Origin: Leuconostoc rapi
GTDB lineage: Bacteria > Bacillota > Bacilli > Lactobacillales > Lactobacillaceae
Direction: 5' to 3'
NCBI RefSeq assembly: GCF_016908715.1
Contig: NZ_JAFBEK010000002.1
Span: 236,428 to 300,427, forward strand
Length of the DNA: 64,000 nt
The first letter of the stretch is position 1. Every line of letters begins with the position of its first letter. The notes under the pieces were generated by a model. The model saw nothing but the letters and a program-made list of their open reading frames with translations. It did not search any database and was not told the origin of the DNA. This document shows positions 45,194 to 55,701 of this stretch, piece by piece. Position numbers and translations under genes: made by a program.

Positions 45194-46879
45194 ATGTCAG
45201 AACAAAAGTATGGTGCAGATATTGTCACGGATAGTTTAGTCAACCACGGTGTTGATTTGGTTTTTGGTATTCCTGGTGCAAAAATTGATCGTTTATTTGA
45301 AACGTTAGAACACCCAAATCCAGGTCAAAAGGTACCACAGCTTGTCGTGGCACGTCATGAGCAAAATGCTGCATTCATGGCTCAAGCCTTTGCCCGCATC
45401 ACTGGTAAAACAGGTGTTGTTATTGCTACGTCAGGCCCTGGTGTAGGTAACCTTGTGACTGGCTTAATGACATCAAGTGCAGAAAGCGATCCTGTTGTCG
45501 CAATTGGTGGCCAAGTGCCTCGTAAAGATTTATACCGCTTGACGCATCAGTCAACGAATTCAGTTGCGCTATTTGCACCGATTACAAACTTCAGTTCAGA
45601 AATACAAGATCCCAATAATATCTCAGAAATTTTGGCAAATGCGTTTGCAGCGGCTAATGGTGCTAAAAAGGGTGCATCGTTTGTATCATTACCTCAAGAT
45701 GTTGATGATGCCCCTGTAACAATTGAAGCTTTACCACAAGTACCACAGGCACAACAAGGTGCCGCTGCTTTGTCAGATTTAGATTGGTTAGCTGAACAGA
45801 TTAAGCATGCCAAGTTACCCGTATTGTTAGTAGGTGCACGCGCCTCTGACGATGACTCTGTTGTTGCTTTGCATAACTTACTTAAACAAGTGTCTTTGCC
45901 AGTTGTTGAAACTTTCCAAGGGGCTGGTGTCATTTCACGTGAGTTAGAACCAACCACCTATTTTGGTCGTATTGGGCTTTTCCGTAACCAAACAGGGGAT
46001 AAGTTGTTGCAACAATCAGATTTGGTCATTACACTTGGCTATGACGCCATTGAGTATGAACCACGTAACTGGAATAAAGAAAATAATTTAAACATTGTTT
46101 CTATAGATACTGCACCTGTACAAATTGATAATAATTTTGTGCCAGAACGTCAATTAGTAGGTGATTTAGCACAAAGTCTTGATTTATTGACTGGTCGTAT
46201 CATTGGCTATCATATACCAGATGAGAGTCAAAAAATCTTGCATGAATTAAAAGCAGACTTACGTGCATCAGATGAACCAACTTACACGCCGGCCGAAGGT
46301 AACTTGAATCATCCTTTGCACGTGATTAAGGCTATTCAAGCCCATGTGACTGATGATATGACAGTTTCAACAGATATTGGATCACATTATATTTGGATGG
46401 CTCGCCACTTTAAGTCATATGTTGCACGTCACTTTTTGATTTCAAATGGTATGCAAACACTTGGTGTTGGTTTGCCATGGGCATTAACTGCAGCTATGGT
46501 TCGTCCAAATGCTAAATCGGTGTCTGTTTCAGGGGATGGTGGGTTCTTCTTCTCAGCAATGGAGTTGGAAACATCGGTTCGATTGCATTTGAATACGGTT
46601 CACATTGTTTGGAATGATAATGCGCACTATGATATGGTTAAGTTCCAAGAGGAAATGAAATACAATGGCGCCTCTGCAGGTGTTGATTTTGGCAATATTG
46701 ATCTTGTCAAATATGCAGAAAGTTTCGGTGCCAAAGGTTTGCGTGTCACGACGCCAGATCAACTTGATGCAGTCTTGGACGAAGCCTTTTCAACGCAAGG
46801 ACCTGTTGTGGTTGATATTCCAGTTGATTATTCACATAACTATGAATTGGGTTCACAGCTGATTCAAGGTGAAGGGTAA
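45194..46879 (+). CDS. alsS: Acetolactate synthase, catabolic type
   Basis: 561-aa thiamine-diphosphate enzyme: two pyruvate to 2-acetolactate + CO2. YGADIVTDSLVNHGVDLVFGIPGAKIDRLFE at the N-terminus, catalytic Glu in RHEQNAAFMAQA (~53), GDGGFFFSAMELET (ThDP-binding GDG, ~450) with WNDNAHYDMVKFQEE. Length and lack of an ilvN-like partner fit the catabolic AlsS of citrate/pyruvate overflow. No alsD beside it. Confidence 0.92.
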   Translation: MSEQKYGADIVTDSLVNHGVDLVFGIPGAKIDRLFETLEHPNPGQKVPQLVVARHEQNAAFMAQAFARITGKTGVVIATSGPGVGNLVTGLMTSSAESDPVVAIGGQVPRKDLYRLTHQSTNSVALFAPITNFSSEIQDPNNISEILANAFAAANGAKKGASFVSLPQDVDDAPVTIEALPQVPQAQQGAAALSDLDWLAEQIKHAKLPVLLVGARASDDDSVVALHNLLKQVSLPVVETFQGAGVISRELEPTTYFGRIGLFRNQTGDKLLQQSDLVITLGYDAIEYEPRNWNKENNLNIVSIDTAPVQIDNNFVPERQLVGDLAQSLDLLTGRIIGYHIPDESQKILHELKADLRASDEPTYTPAEGNLNHPLHVIKAIQAHVTDDMTVSTDIGSHYIWMARHFKSYVARHFLISNGMQTLGVGLPWALTAAMVRPNAKSVSVSGDGGFFFSAMELETSVRLHLNTVHIVWNDNAHYDMVKFQEEMKYNGASAGVDFGNIDLVKYAESFGAKGLRVTTPDQLDAVLDEAFSTQGPVVVDIPVDYSHNYELGSQLIQGEG

Positions 46880-46914
46880 TTCATTATCGTTTACTAATAT
46901 ATTGTTTGTCTTAT

Positions 46915-46943
46915 TGAGCATGCGCTTAGCGTATGCTTTTTTA
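46915..46943 (+). terminator. als terminator
   Basis: AGCATGCGC (46917-46925) / GCGTATGCT (46929-46937), loop TTA, then T-run. Confidence 0.88.
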
Positions 46944-47304
46944 TTGTTCGGATATTCTATATTTACTCATATCACAGTAAAAACTGTAAAGAAAATGTCA
47001 TATTTATGCTTATGCAAAAGTGAGCATGAATAAAAGTGTGATTAAGTGAGCGGTTAAACGTTTACTTACAAAAAATAATGAATAAATACTTGATAGTCTA
47101 ACCTAAAAAAATAGTTGTTACTGCAGTCTTATTAGACATATTTTTAAAATTAACCATAAATTTTAGTGTCTATTTATGCATAGAACAGGTGTTTGACTCT
47201 AGTGTATGAAACGCGCATAATTTGAAATGCAGTCAAACAATTGTTGCCATAGGCCTAGCTTAATTGACACAGTGTTTTACTAAAAAAGTGGGGGTAATGA
47301 TGAT
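46944..47304 (+). promoter_or_regulatory. nrdDG upstream region and promoter
   Basis: 361 bp, AT-rich, no gene seen. Promoter TTGACT (47193-47198), 17 nt, CATAAT (47216-47221), leaving an ~80-nt leader. Two TAGTGT half-sites (near 47165 and 47200) recall NrdR boxes, but their other halves are poor. Nothing else was recognised. Confidence 0.55.
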
Positions 47305-49455
47305 ATGAATACAAACAATTTATTAACAACAGTTACGAAACGTTCGGGTGAGGTGGTCCAGTTTCAACCTTATAAAATCGATTTGGTTCTTGATACGCTA
47401 GCTGTTACAAAAACTGTTAAGCAAGATATTATGTCAGAAATCACGACAAGAGGAAACGCAACAGACTTAACAACGACAATTATTTTTCAAGTTATTTTGT
47501 CTCGACTTAAATCTGATTTGCCACAGGCAGCAAATGTCTATCAAGCAGTTCATGATCAGAATGAAAAAGTATGGTTGCAAGCAATTAATCCGGAAAATAA
47601 GCTTAACTCGCTGGTTAATCAGGATGATAAGACGATGCATGAAAACGCCAATAAAGACTCACAGGTATTTAATACTTTTCGTGATTTAACGGCTGGTATG
47701 ATTGGTAAATCTAAAGGATTAACAATGATGCCTGAAACGGTGGCAAAGGCACACTTGCGTGGTGACTTACATTGGCATGATATGGATTACACGCCACTTG
47801 GACCAATGACGAATTGCTGTTTAGTTGATTTTGATTATATGTTTAAATCCGGCTATACCATGGGTAACGCCCAAGTTGAAACGCCTAAATCAATAGGCAC
47901 TGCTACTGCACAGATGGCTCAAATTATAGCCAATGTGGCCTCTTCTCAGTATGGTGGGACGTCAATTAATCGTGCAGACGAGCTACTAGCACCTTATGCG
48001 GAAATGAACTATCAGAAGCATCTTAAAGCTTCTGAAACGTATGTGGTAGCTGATAAGCGTGTTGAATATGCTACGGCATGTACAAAAAAAGATATCTATG
48101 ATGCCATGCAAGCTCTAGAATATGAAATTAACACGTTAGCTTCAGCACAAGGGCAAACACCGTTTACCACTTTAGGATTTGGATTAGGTACAAATTGGTT
48201 TGCGCGTGAGATTCAACGTGCCATTTTTAAGATTCGAATTAAGGGTATTGGGCCAGATCATCGAACTGCTATTTTCCCAAAGTTAGTCTTTTCATTGAAA
48301 CGTGGTGTGAATATGAATCCTGAGGATCCCAATTATGACATTAAAAAATTAGCCATTGAATGTGCCTCAAAGCGTATGTATCCTGATGTTTTGAATTATG
48401 AACAAATAATTGATTTGACGGGTTCTTTCAAAGCGCCAATGGGTTGCCGGTCTTTTCTTCAAGGGTGGCGAGATGCTGATGGCAAAGAGGTGAATGAAGG
48501 TCGCATGAACCTCGGTGTTGTGACTTTAAATATACCGCGTATGGCCTTACAATCACATGGCGATATGACACTATTTTGGGAAATCTTTTCAGATCGACTA
48601 GCTTTGGCTAAAAAAGCGTTAAAATTTAAACTTGCGCGTACGAAGGAAGCAGTACCAGAAAACGCACCAATTTTATATAAAAATGGCGCCTTTGGGCATC
48701 AATTACCAGATGGTGGGCAAGTAGATGACTTATTTAAAAATGGTCGAGCAACATTGTCATTAGGATACATTGGGTTATATGAAGTCGGGACGTACTTTTT
48801 TGGATCAAAATGGGAAAATAATCAAACGGCTCATGACTTTACTGTTGAAATCGTACGCCGACTGAATGAAGCTTGCAAGTCATGGGAGGCTGAAGATGGT
48901 TATCACTATTCAGTTTATTCAACACCTGCAGAGTCATTGACTGATCGTTTTTGTGAATTAGATAAAGCGCGTTTTGGCGCAATTTCTGACATCACAGATA
49001 AAGATTATTATACAAATTCATTTCATTATGATGTGCGTAAGCATCCCAACCCATTTGAAAAACTATTATTTGAGGAAGCGTATCCGAAATATGCGAGCGG
49101 TGGCTTTATTCATTATTGTGAATATCCCAACTTGCGCCAAAATCCAGCCGCGTTAGAAGCCGTATGGGATTTTGCCTATGATCATGTGGGTTATTTAGGT
49201 ACGAACACACCAATCGATAAATGCTTTAAGTGTGGTTTTGAAGGTGATTTCAAACCAACAGCGCGCGGATTTTGCTGCCCTGAATGTGGCAATCACGATC
49301 CACAAACTTGTGATGTCGTTAAAAGAACTTGTGGTTATTTAGGAAATCCTCAAGCACGACCAATGATTCATGGCCGTCACGCTGAGATTACATCCCGCGT
49401 TAAAAATATGTCACAAACGGAGGTTAATACAACACATGTCAAAAAAACTAGCTAA
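47305..49455 (+). CDS. nrdD: Anaerobic ribonucleoside-triphosphate reductase, large subunit
   Basis: 716 aa class III reductase making dNTPs without oxygen. ATP-cone at the N-terminus (TVTKRSGEVVQFQPYKIDLVLD, ~7-28), catalytic barrel, and the C-terminal zinc ribbon CFKCGFEGDFKP...CCPECGNHD (~645-672) before the glycyl-radical loop KRTCGYLGNPQARP (Gly ~685). SD gggggt. Overlaps nrdG by 20 nt. Confidence 0.96.
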   Translation: MNTNNLLTTVTKRSGEVVQFQPYKIDLVLDTLAVTKTVKQDIMSEITTRGNATDLTTTIIFQVILSRLKSDLPQAANVYQAVHDQNEKVWLQAINPENKLNSLVNQDDKTMHENANKDSQVFNTFRDLTAGMIGKSKGLTMMPETVAKAHLRGDLHWHDMDYTPLGPMTNCCLVDFDYMFKSGYTMGNAQVETPKSIGTATAQMAQIIANVASSQYGGTSINRADELLAPYAEMNYQKHLKASETYVVADKRVEYATACTKKDIYDAMQALEYEINTLASAQGQTPFTTLGFGLGTNWFAREIQRAIFKIRIKGIGPDHRTAIFPKLVFSLKRGVNMNPEDPNYDIKKLAIECASKRMYPDVLNYEQIIDLTGSFKAPMGCRSFLQGWRDADGKEVNEGRMNLGVVTLNIPRMALQSHGDMTLFWEIFSDRLALAKKALKFKLARTKEAVPENAPILYKNGAFGHQLPDGGQVDDLFKNGRATLSLGYIGLYEVGTYFFGSKWENNQTAHDFTVEIVRRLNEACKSWEAEDGYHYSVYSTPAESLTDRFCELDKARFGAISDITDKDYYTNSFHYDVRKHPNPFEKLLFEEAYPKYASGGFIHYCEYPNLRQNPAALEAVWDFAYDHVGYLGTNTPIDKCFKCGFEGDFKPTARGFCCPECGNHDPQTCDVVKRTCGYLGNPQARPMIHGRHAEITSRVKNMSQTEVNTTHVKKTS

Positions 49456-50023
49456 TGGCATAACAGTTCCTGAGCATAAAGAATGGCGATCAGAAGCCTT
49501 GTCGCAGAATTATGTGGCTGATTATAAGCCATTTATTATGGTTGATGGTCCTGGTGTGCGCTGTTCGATTTATCTTTCAGGTTGTAAATTTTTATGCCCC
49601 GGTTGTTATAATGTCGTGGCTCAAAATTTTCATTATGGTTCTGAATACACGCAAGAATTAGAAGATCAAATTATTGCTGATTTGAGCCAGTCTTATGTAC
49701 AAGGATTGACATTATTAGGTGGCGAACCATTTTTAAATACAGCAGTGGCATTGAAATTAACAAGACGCATTCGCGCCGAATTTGGTCATACAAAAGATAT
49801 TTGGTCATGGACAGGCTATACCTGGGGAGAATTAATCCATGAAACGGAGGATAAACAAGCATTATTAAAAGAAATTGATGTTTTAGTTGACGGTCGCTTT
49901 ATACAAGCATTGATGGATTTGAAGTTAAGATTTAGAGGGTCGTCCAATCAACGAATCATTAACGTCCCTGAATCATTAGCGACAGATCGGATTGTTTTGT
50001 GGTCAGATGAATATGGTGGTTGA
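49436..50023 (+). CDS. nrdG: Anaerobic ribonucleotide reductase activating protein
   Basis: 195-aa radical-SAM enzyme that installs the glycyl radical on NrdD. CxxxCxxC cluster in LSGCKFLCPGCYN (~47), GGEPFLN SAM-binding motif (~94). ATG 49436 has SD cggagg; longer in-frame starts lie inside nrdD. Confidence 0.95.
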   Translation: MSKKLANGITVPEHKEWRSEALSQNYVADYKPFIMVDGPGVRCSIYLSGCKFLCPGCYNVVAQNFHYGSEYTQELEDQIIADLSQSYVQGLTLLGGEPFLNTAVALKLTRRIRAEFGHTKDIWSWTGYTWGELIHETEDKQALLKEIDVLVDGRFIQALMDLKLRFRGSSNQRIINVPESLATDRIVLWSDEYGG

Positions 50024-50030
50024 TAGGTGA

Positions 50031-50060
50031 ACGGCACTGATTTATTGATGTGCCGTTTTC
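50031..50060 (+). terminator. nrdDG terminator
   Basis: ACGGCAC (50031-50037) / GTGCCGT (50050-50056), then a T-rich run. Confidence 0.8.
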
Positions 50061-50157
50061 TTTATGATTTTAGCGTGGTTCGACTAATGGCCTATAAATA
50101 GGTTATAATATAGTATTGTGACTTTTTCACACATTGATATTTTGTCGGAGGAAAGAC

Positions 50158-51255
50158 ATGGCTGAAGATAACAAAAAAACTGTTTATACCCCTGATGATC
50201 CACGTGGGTTAAACGAACCATTTTTGCCGGTAGCAATTGCCAAGCAGATTGATTTACCGGGTAATAAAAATGTGTCTGATGCACCTATTAAAGTTACTGG
50301 ACGTTATATTACAAAAGAATATGACATGGGTACATCACGTAATGAAAAAATTCAAGCAATTTTAAATCCATTAAAATCTAATAAAGAAAAATTTTGGGGA
50401 TTAAAGGGTATCTCGTTTGATGTATTTGAAGGGGATGTCGTTGGTGTTATTGGCGTGAATGGCTCCGGTAAATCAACATTATTAAATATTTTAAGTGGCG
50501 CTTTAGTTGAAACCTCTGGTCGTTTAGTGATAAAAGGTCAAACATCGCTCTTGTCTGTTTGGGATGGGTTGCGTGATAATCTAACAGGGTTGGAAAATAT
50601 TCGGTTAAAATCACTTATGATGGGCCTGTCTAACAAAGAAATTGATGATCAAATTAATGACATAGCGGAATTTTCTGAATTAGGAAAGTTTATTAAACAA
50701 CCAGTTAAGAATTATTCTTCTGGTATGCGTTCAAAATTAGGTTTTTCAATTGCTGTGCATCAAGACCCAGATATTATGATTATTGACGAAGCATTATCTG
50801 TGGGTGACCAGACATTTACCCGTAAAGCACTAAACAAAATGAAAGAATTTAAAGCGGCGGGTAAAACGATTTTTTTTGTTTCTCATGCTTTGGGTCAGAT
50901 TGAAGAATTTACTGACAAAACAATGTGGATTCAATATGGCGAATTACGGGCTTATGGAGACACGGCTACCATATTACAAGAATATAAAGACTGGACCAAA
51001 TGGTATAACCAACTGGATGATGATGTTAAGAAGTCTTATGTGTCTGCGCGTAAACAAGCACAAAATGATTTTAATCGAACGCAATTAGCCGAGCGTATTG
51101 CAGAGGATGGTCATCTGGACAACAATGAGAAGAAAAAAATTGTACGTGATAATGAAATAGGTGGACGGCTAAGTTTATTGAACTGGCTACTTGCGCTTGC
51201 AGGTACGGGTATTTTCGCGTATGCAGTGTATATGTATACGTATTTGGGGCGGTAA
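50158..51255 (+). CDS. tagH: Teichoic acid/polysaccharide exporter ATP-binding subunit (TagH-like)
   Basis: 365 aa. ABC domain: VIGVNGSGKSTLLNIL (Walker A, ~98), NYSSGMRSKLGFSIA (signature, ~196), DIMIIDEALSVGD (Walker B, ~217), FFVSHALGQI (H-loop). The long N-terminal stretch and the C-terminal extension (~270-365) with one hydrophobic helix at ~340-360 are TagH-like rather than a plain ABC protein. SD cggagga; ATG 50158. Works with the next gene to flip a wall polymer. First gene of the wall cluster. Confidence 0.88.
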   Translation: MAEDNKKTVYTPDDPRGLNEPFLPVAIAKQIDLPGNKNVSDAPIKVTGRYITKEYDMGTSRNEKIQAILNPLKSNKEKFWGLKGISFDVFEGDVVGVIGVNGSGKSTLLNILSGALVETSGRLVIKGQTSLLSVWDGLRDNLTGLENIRLKSLMMGLSNKEIDDQINDIAEFSELGKFIKQPVKNYSSGMRSKLGFSIAVHQDPDIMIIDEALSVGDQTFTRKALNKMKEFKAAGKTIFFVSHALGQIEEFTDKTMWIQYGELRAYGDTATILQEYKDWTKWYNQLDDDVKKSYVSARKQAQNDFNRTQLAERIAEDGHLDNNEKKKIVRDNEIGGRLSLLNWLLALAGTGIFAYAVYMYTYLGR

Positions 51256-51262
51256 TTAAAAA

Positions 51263-52078
51263 ATGAAAGAAATTTGGATTGTGCTACGGGAGCAAATAAA
51301 ATACTTCCCCGTCATTCTACGTTTGGCTCGTTATGAGACACGTGCCAAATATAAGGATCATTCACTTGGTATTTTATGGGATTTTATTAACCCTGTGATG
51401 CAGATCGCAACATACTGGTTAGTATTTGGTATTGGTTTGCGTCAAGGTGGGACGACTGATGGCGTTTCTTATGTGGGTTGGTTAGTTATTGGACAAGCAA
51501 CTTGGTTATTCCTGAATACATCGTTTATGGATGCTACTTGGAGTATTAGAGCAAATGTGCGCCAAGTGTCGAAAATGAACTTTCCTATCAGTATCATGCC
51601 AACAGTTAGAACATGGATTAATGTGATTCCCTTTGTTTTGACGCTTGCTGTTGGTGTTTTGATTGCTGTAGGATCTGGTGTTCAGCTGACAGCACATGCG
51701 TTTCAGTTTGTTTATTATTTCATCGCTATGTTAGCTTTTTTACATGCATTGGGTATTTTTAACGCTACAATAACTGTGATGTTCCCTGACTATCAACAGT
51801 TGATTCAAACAATTATGCGTTTTGTTTTCTGGTTCTCTGGGGCAGTTATTGATATTGCCAGTAAGTTGGGACCAACTCATGGTCGCATTGGTCGCTTAAT
51901 TGAGTTAAATCCGTTTTATTATCTCATTGCGGGCGTTCGTGATTCATTCTTGAGTACAGGGTGGATCTGGGATCATCCATCTCAAAATATTGCTTTTTGG
52001 ATGTTTATATTAGTCACATTACTAATTGGATCACATCTACACTTAAAGTTCCGCGCACATTTTGCGGACCTTGTTTAA
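51263..52078 (+). CDS. tagG: Teichoic acid/polysaccharide exporter permease (TagG-like)
   Basis: 271-aa ABC-2 type permease with six helices: ARYETRAKYKDHSLGILWDFINPVMQIATYW at the N-terminus and a family ending NPFYYLIAGVRDSFLS. Located 7 nt after tagH with a weak SD, so co-translated. The substrate is probably a glycerol- or glycosyl-phosphate polymer made by the following genes. Confidence 0.9.
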   Translation: MKEIWIVLREQIKYFPVILRLARYETRAKYKDHSLGILWDFINPVMQIATYWLVFGIGLRQGGTTDGVSYVGWLVIGQATWLFLNTSFMDATWSIRANVRQVSKMNFPISIMPTVRTWINVIPFVLTLAVGVLIAVGSGVQLTAHAFQFVYYFIAMLAFLHALGIFNATITVMFPDYQQLIQTIMRFVFWFSGAVIDIASKLGPTHGRIGRLIELNPFYYLIAGVRDSFLSTGWIWDHPSQNIAFWMFILVTLLIGSHLHLKFRAHFADLV

Positions 52079-52152
52079 ATAAGGTAAAAGAGGGCGTGGG
52101 CGAAATGTTCACCCCTTATTTACATACATAATTAAAATAGGAGTTCTTACTT

Positions 52153-55100
52153 ATGACCGAACCAATTGTTCATGTACCAAAAAATCTTGATAAACCAGTA
52201 ACAGTAATTAATAAAAGTAATCGTGCAGTTACAAAATTAAGTGTCGTTGTACCAATGTATAATGTGGCATTATTTTTGGAAGAGGCCTTAGATTCTTTAT
52301 TACGTCAGGGGATTAGTGACAAGTTACAGGTTATTTTGATCGATGACGGTTCAAAGGACGAAACGGCAACTATTGCTCAAACATACGTCGATCAATATCC
52401 GAATATTTTTGAACTTTATTTGTTTGAGAATGGTGGTTTGGGTGCAGCGAGAAATCGTGGCACCAATTTAGCTGTTGGTGAGTATGTGACATATGTTGAT
52501 CCTGATGATATTGTGACGGATTTTGCTTATAGAAAGATGCTTAATGTTATTACACGAACTGGTTCTGATCTTATTGGTGGTGCAGTTCGACGTTTTAACA
52601 GTTCCGGTAAGCAATGGACTTCATACGTACATAACAAGGCTTATCATGACACATATGAAAAAACAATACTTGCAGAGCATCCTGAAATGGTTTGGGATTC
52701 TACGGCTTGGAATAAGTTATATCGTAAAGATTTTGTTTTGAAATTTAGTTTATATTTTCCAGAAAAAATGTTATACGAAGATATGCCTACAGTCGTGCCA
52801 ATGTATAGTTTGGCACAAACAATTGATATTTTAGATGATGTGGTTTATTTATGGCGGGCACGTGATGCTGGAGCACCTTCAATTACACAAGCAACTGGTC
52901 AGATTACAAACTTTACGGATCGCGTCAAGGGCATGAAAATGATTTTGAGTAGTTTGAAATCATACCAAGCACCACAAGTTGCGCAAAATGAACAGTTACA
53001 TAAAATGTTAGATTTTGATTTAACATTACCATTTACTTATGATAACTTTCTAACTTTAGATCAATCTTATAAAGATGCTATCTATGAAAACGTCAAGTCT
53101 TTCCTAGACATTTTAACGCCTCAGCAATTTAATCAGGCACGCTTTTGGTATCGTGCATTATATACAGTTTGGTTGCAACAACCAAAAGATATTGTACAGC
53201 GCGCTATTGAAACGTATGCAAAAAAAGAATTTCATATAACGTTTAATCAGAAAACAAAAAAACTACACAGTACTTATCAGGATGAATTTCATTTCGAATT
53301 ACCAACATTCTTATCCGATTTTGAAAGCCGAACACGACTTTATTCTGTAGTTAGAGAGGGGGATAAGCTGGTATTAGAGGGGCATCTGTACCATGGTTAC
53401 CTAGATGTTCATGCGGAATCAGATTTTGAAAACGCAACATTGTCATTTGTAAACAAGGATGATCAAAACATTGCGCCTTTTACTGGATCCATTATCTTTA
53501 CAGAAGATCCAGATATTACTGCTTATAGCGGCTTTGATAACACACAAACAAAAGTTGAGGAGCCGGCACATGAGTATCGATACAGTCATTATCGCATTGA
53601 AATACCTTTTACGGATCTACAACGTTTAAAGGAATCCGTATATGTGAAAGTGACTCAGTTTATTCATGGTCTTGAGCTCAACACGATAATCACTGAACCA
53701 GTACCAGGAGACGTGCCACGTCCTGAGGGGTACATCTTTGATGGTGATTTTATTTTACCTAACTATTCTTCAGATTGGCGTTTTAAATTAGACCGTTTTG
53801 CTGATGCACCGGTTGTGGTTAATAGTGTATATCATAAAAATAATTATGTGTGGACCATTGATAATACAAAAAAACAGGTTGCATTGTGGGACGCTGGTTC
53901 ACAAGAAAAAATCATATTGAGAGAAGCCGATGGTCAGTATACTTTATCAGAAAATAGTAAAAAACGCCTAGGTCAAGCTACGGAAGATGCCAAACGTTGG
54001 TGGCAAATGGTTACTAGTGATGATTTATTAGATGAAAGTACCTATGAATTTGTTCGTATGGTACAACCAGTAATAGCTGAGCCACATAGTTTGGGTGCAA
54101 ACATGAGTATTTTTCATGTGTCAAATCATGTGGCGACATTGGCAATTTCTTGGGAATATCCAATTATTAAGTCATTAACAGTGGCTAATGAAAAAGCAAC
54201 AATTAGATTTTGGCTAGGAGGATGGACGCGAACTGCTATAGGTGCAAAGTTAACTTTTGGCACTGATGAATTGGCAAACAGTTATACTGCAAAAAAAATT
54301 ACTCATGGATTCGGCGAACGACAGTTATGGGAAGTTCAGATGCCGCTATCATTTGGTCAATATGATAATCAACAGTGGTTACATCCAGAAGTCACGATGC
54401 ACTTCTTACATCGCAAGCCATTTACAATGCCTCTACGTTGGGGTAAATCAATACATGAATTATTAAGAGAGACAATAGCAGTTAATGAACTAGAGTGGCG
54501 ATTTGCAGCAGATGATGGTGAAGAGCACAGGCAATTAGTGGTGCGTCAAAATACTAATCGCGAAGAGTTTAAAAAAATGAGTGATAAAGTTGATTTTTGG
54601 CGAAATGAATATCAAGAATATCTTAGGCAACCGCTGCTTAATAAGACAATTGTTTATTCCTCTTTGTGGGGCGACAAATTCAATGATAATCCACGGGCCA
54701 TCTATGATTATTTGCAAAAGCATTATTCGAATTTTGAGCACATTGTTGTAATGAAAAATGTACTTGAAAAAATGACATTGCCAAATGTAAAGTTTATATC
54801 TTTTGGTACAAAAGAATATTGGTATTATTTAGCTCGAACCAAATATTTTGTGAATAATGTCAATTTTGAACAAACAGAACGTGTGAAGCGAGATGACCAA
54901 ATTGAATTGCAAACAATGCATGGAACTCCACTAAAAAATATGGGTTTTAATGTATTAAACGAATGGTCTTCAGCTGGATATGAGCGCTATTTAAGAAAAA
55001 ATCGTAACTGGGATTACTTGACTGTACCATCCGATTTCGTTGCTGACGTTGCTCAAAACGCTTTTCGTCACCAGGCAAAAGTATTGACTTCTGGCTACCC

Positions 55101-55701
55101 ACGTAATGATGCATTATTTATGAAAGCTAATGGGTCTAATTTAGCGGATTTAAAGTCAAAAATGGATTTACCATCTGATAAAAAAATAGCTTTGTATGCA
55201 CCAACTTGGCGTAAACGAGGGGACGTTGATTTAGAATTAAATTACGAACAATTAAGCCAGTCTTTACCAGATGATATGCTGTTAGTAATTCATGGTCATT
55301 ACTGGACTAATGTGATTAATGTGCCAAATCTTAAAAATATTCGAATAGCTAACTCTGAATTTTCAATTGATGATTATTATCTCGTGTCTGATTTAATGAT
55401 TACGGACTATTCTTCAACTATGTTTGATTATGCGTTGTTAAAGAAGCCAATGATTTTTTATGTGTATGATTATGACACTTATACTCAATCAAGAGGGTTA
55501 ACCTTTGACTTTGAAGCCGATGCACCGGGGCCACTTGTTTATAATCAAGAAGAACTTGCAGCGGCACTAAAGCAGTACGCTCAAATACCAAATTATTACG
55601 CATCTAAAATTAAGACATTCGATAAAAAATTCATACAATATGATGATGGACATGCTAGTCAACGTGTTGTTGAAACTGTGTTTGCTGAGGATTTGGGATA
55701 A
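52153..55701 (+). CDS. Fused GT2 glycosyltransferase and CDP-glycerol glycerophosphotransferase
   Basis: 1182 aa in three parts. (1) GT2/GT-A domain ~28-260: LSVVVPMYNVALFLEEALDSLL, ILIDDGSKDETA, YVDPDDIVTD (DxD), MLYEDMPTVVPM. (2) A ~400-residue middle (about 390-800) rich in beta structure and aromatics, not recognised. (3) TagF-like CDP-glycerol transferase ~830-1175: MHGTPLKNMGF, LTSGYPRNDALF, LYAPTWRKRG, ITDYSSTMFDYAL. It likely adds a sugar and polymerises or caps with glycerol phosphate on a teichoic-acid-like chain. SD aggag 8-9 nt before ATG. The stop overlaps the next start (TAATG). Confidence 0.9.
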   Translation: MTEPIVHVPKNLDKPVTVINKSNRAVTKLSVVVPMYNVALFLEEALDSLLRQGISDKLQVILIDDGSKDETATIAQTYVDQYPNIFELYLFENGGLGAARNRGTNLAVGEYVTYVDPDDIVTDFAYRKMLNVITRTGSDLIGGAVRRFNSSGKQWTSYVHNKAYHDTYEKTILAEHPEMVWDSTAWNKLYRKDFVLKFSLYFPEKMLYEDMPTVVPMYSLAQTIDILDDVVYLWRARDAGAPSITQATGQITNFTDRVKGMKMILSSLKSYQAPQVAQNEQLHKMLDFDLTLPFTYDNFLTLDQSYKDAIYENVKSFLDILTPQQFNQARFWYRALYTVWLQQPKDIVQRAIETYAKKEFHITFNQKTKKLHSTYQDEFHFELPTFLSDFESRTRLYSVVREGDKLVLEGHLYHGYLDVHAESDFENATLSFVNKDDQNIAPFTGSIIFTEDPDITAYSGFDNTQTKVEEPAHEYRYSHYRIEIPFTDLQRLKESVYVKVTQFIHGLELNTIITEPVPGDVPRPEGYIFDGDFILPNYSSDWRFKLDRFADAPVVVNSVYHKNNYVWTIDNTKKQVALWDAGSQEKIILREADGQYTLSENSKKRLGQATEDAKRWWQMVTSDDLLDESTYEFVRMVQPVIAEPHSLGANMSIFHVSNHVATLAISWEYPIIKSLTVANEKATIRFWLGGWTRTAIGAKLTFGTDELANSYTAKKITHGFGERQLWEVQMPLSFGQYDNQQWLHPEVTMHFLHRKPFTMPLRWGKSIHELLRETIAVNELEWRFAADDGEEHRQLVVRQNTNREEFKKMSDKVDFWRNEYQEYLRQPLLNKTIVYSSLWGDKFNDNPRAIYDYLQKHYSNFEHIVVMKNVLEKMTLPNVKFISFGTKEYWYYLARTKYFVNNVNFEQTERVKRDDQIELQTMHGTPLKNMGFNVLNEWSSAGYERYLRKNRNWDYLTVPSDFVADVAQNAFRHQAKVLTSGYPRNDALFMKANGSNLADLKSKMDLPSDKKIALYAPTWRKRGDVDLELNYEQLSQSLPDDMLLVIHGHYWTNVINVPNLKNIRIANSEFSIDDYYLVSDLMITDYSSTMFDYALLKKPMIFYVYDYDTYTQSRGLTFDFEADAPGPLVYNQEELAAALKQYAQIPNYYASKIKTFDKKFIQYDDGHASQRVVETVFAEDLG

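Noticed and set aside
47150..47215. Two TAGTGT half-sites as NrdR boxes before nrdD
   Set aside because: The left halves do not match ACACTA, so the palindromes are not convincing.
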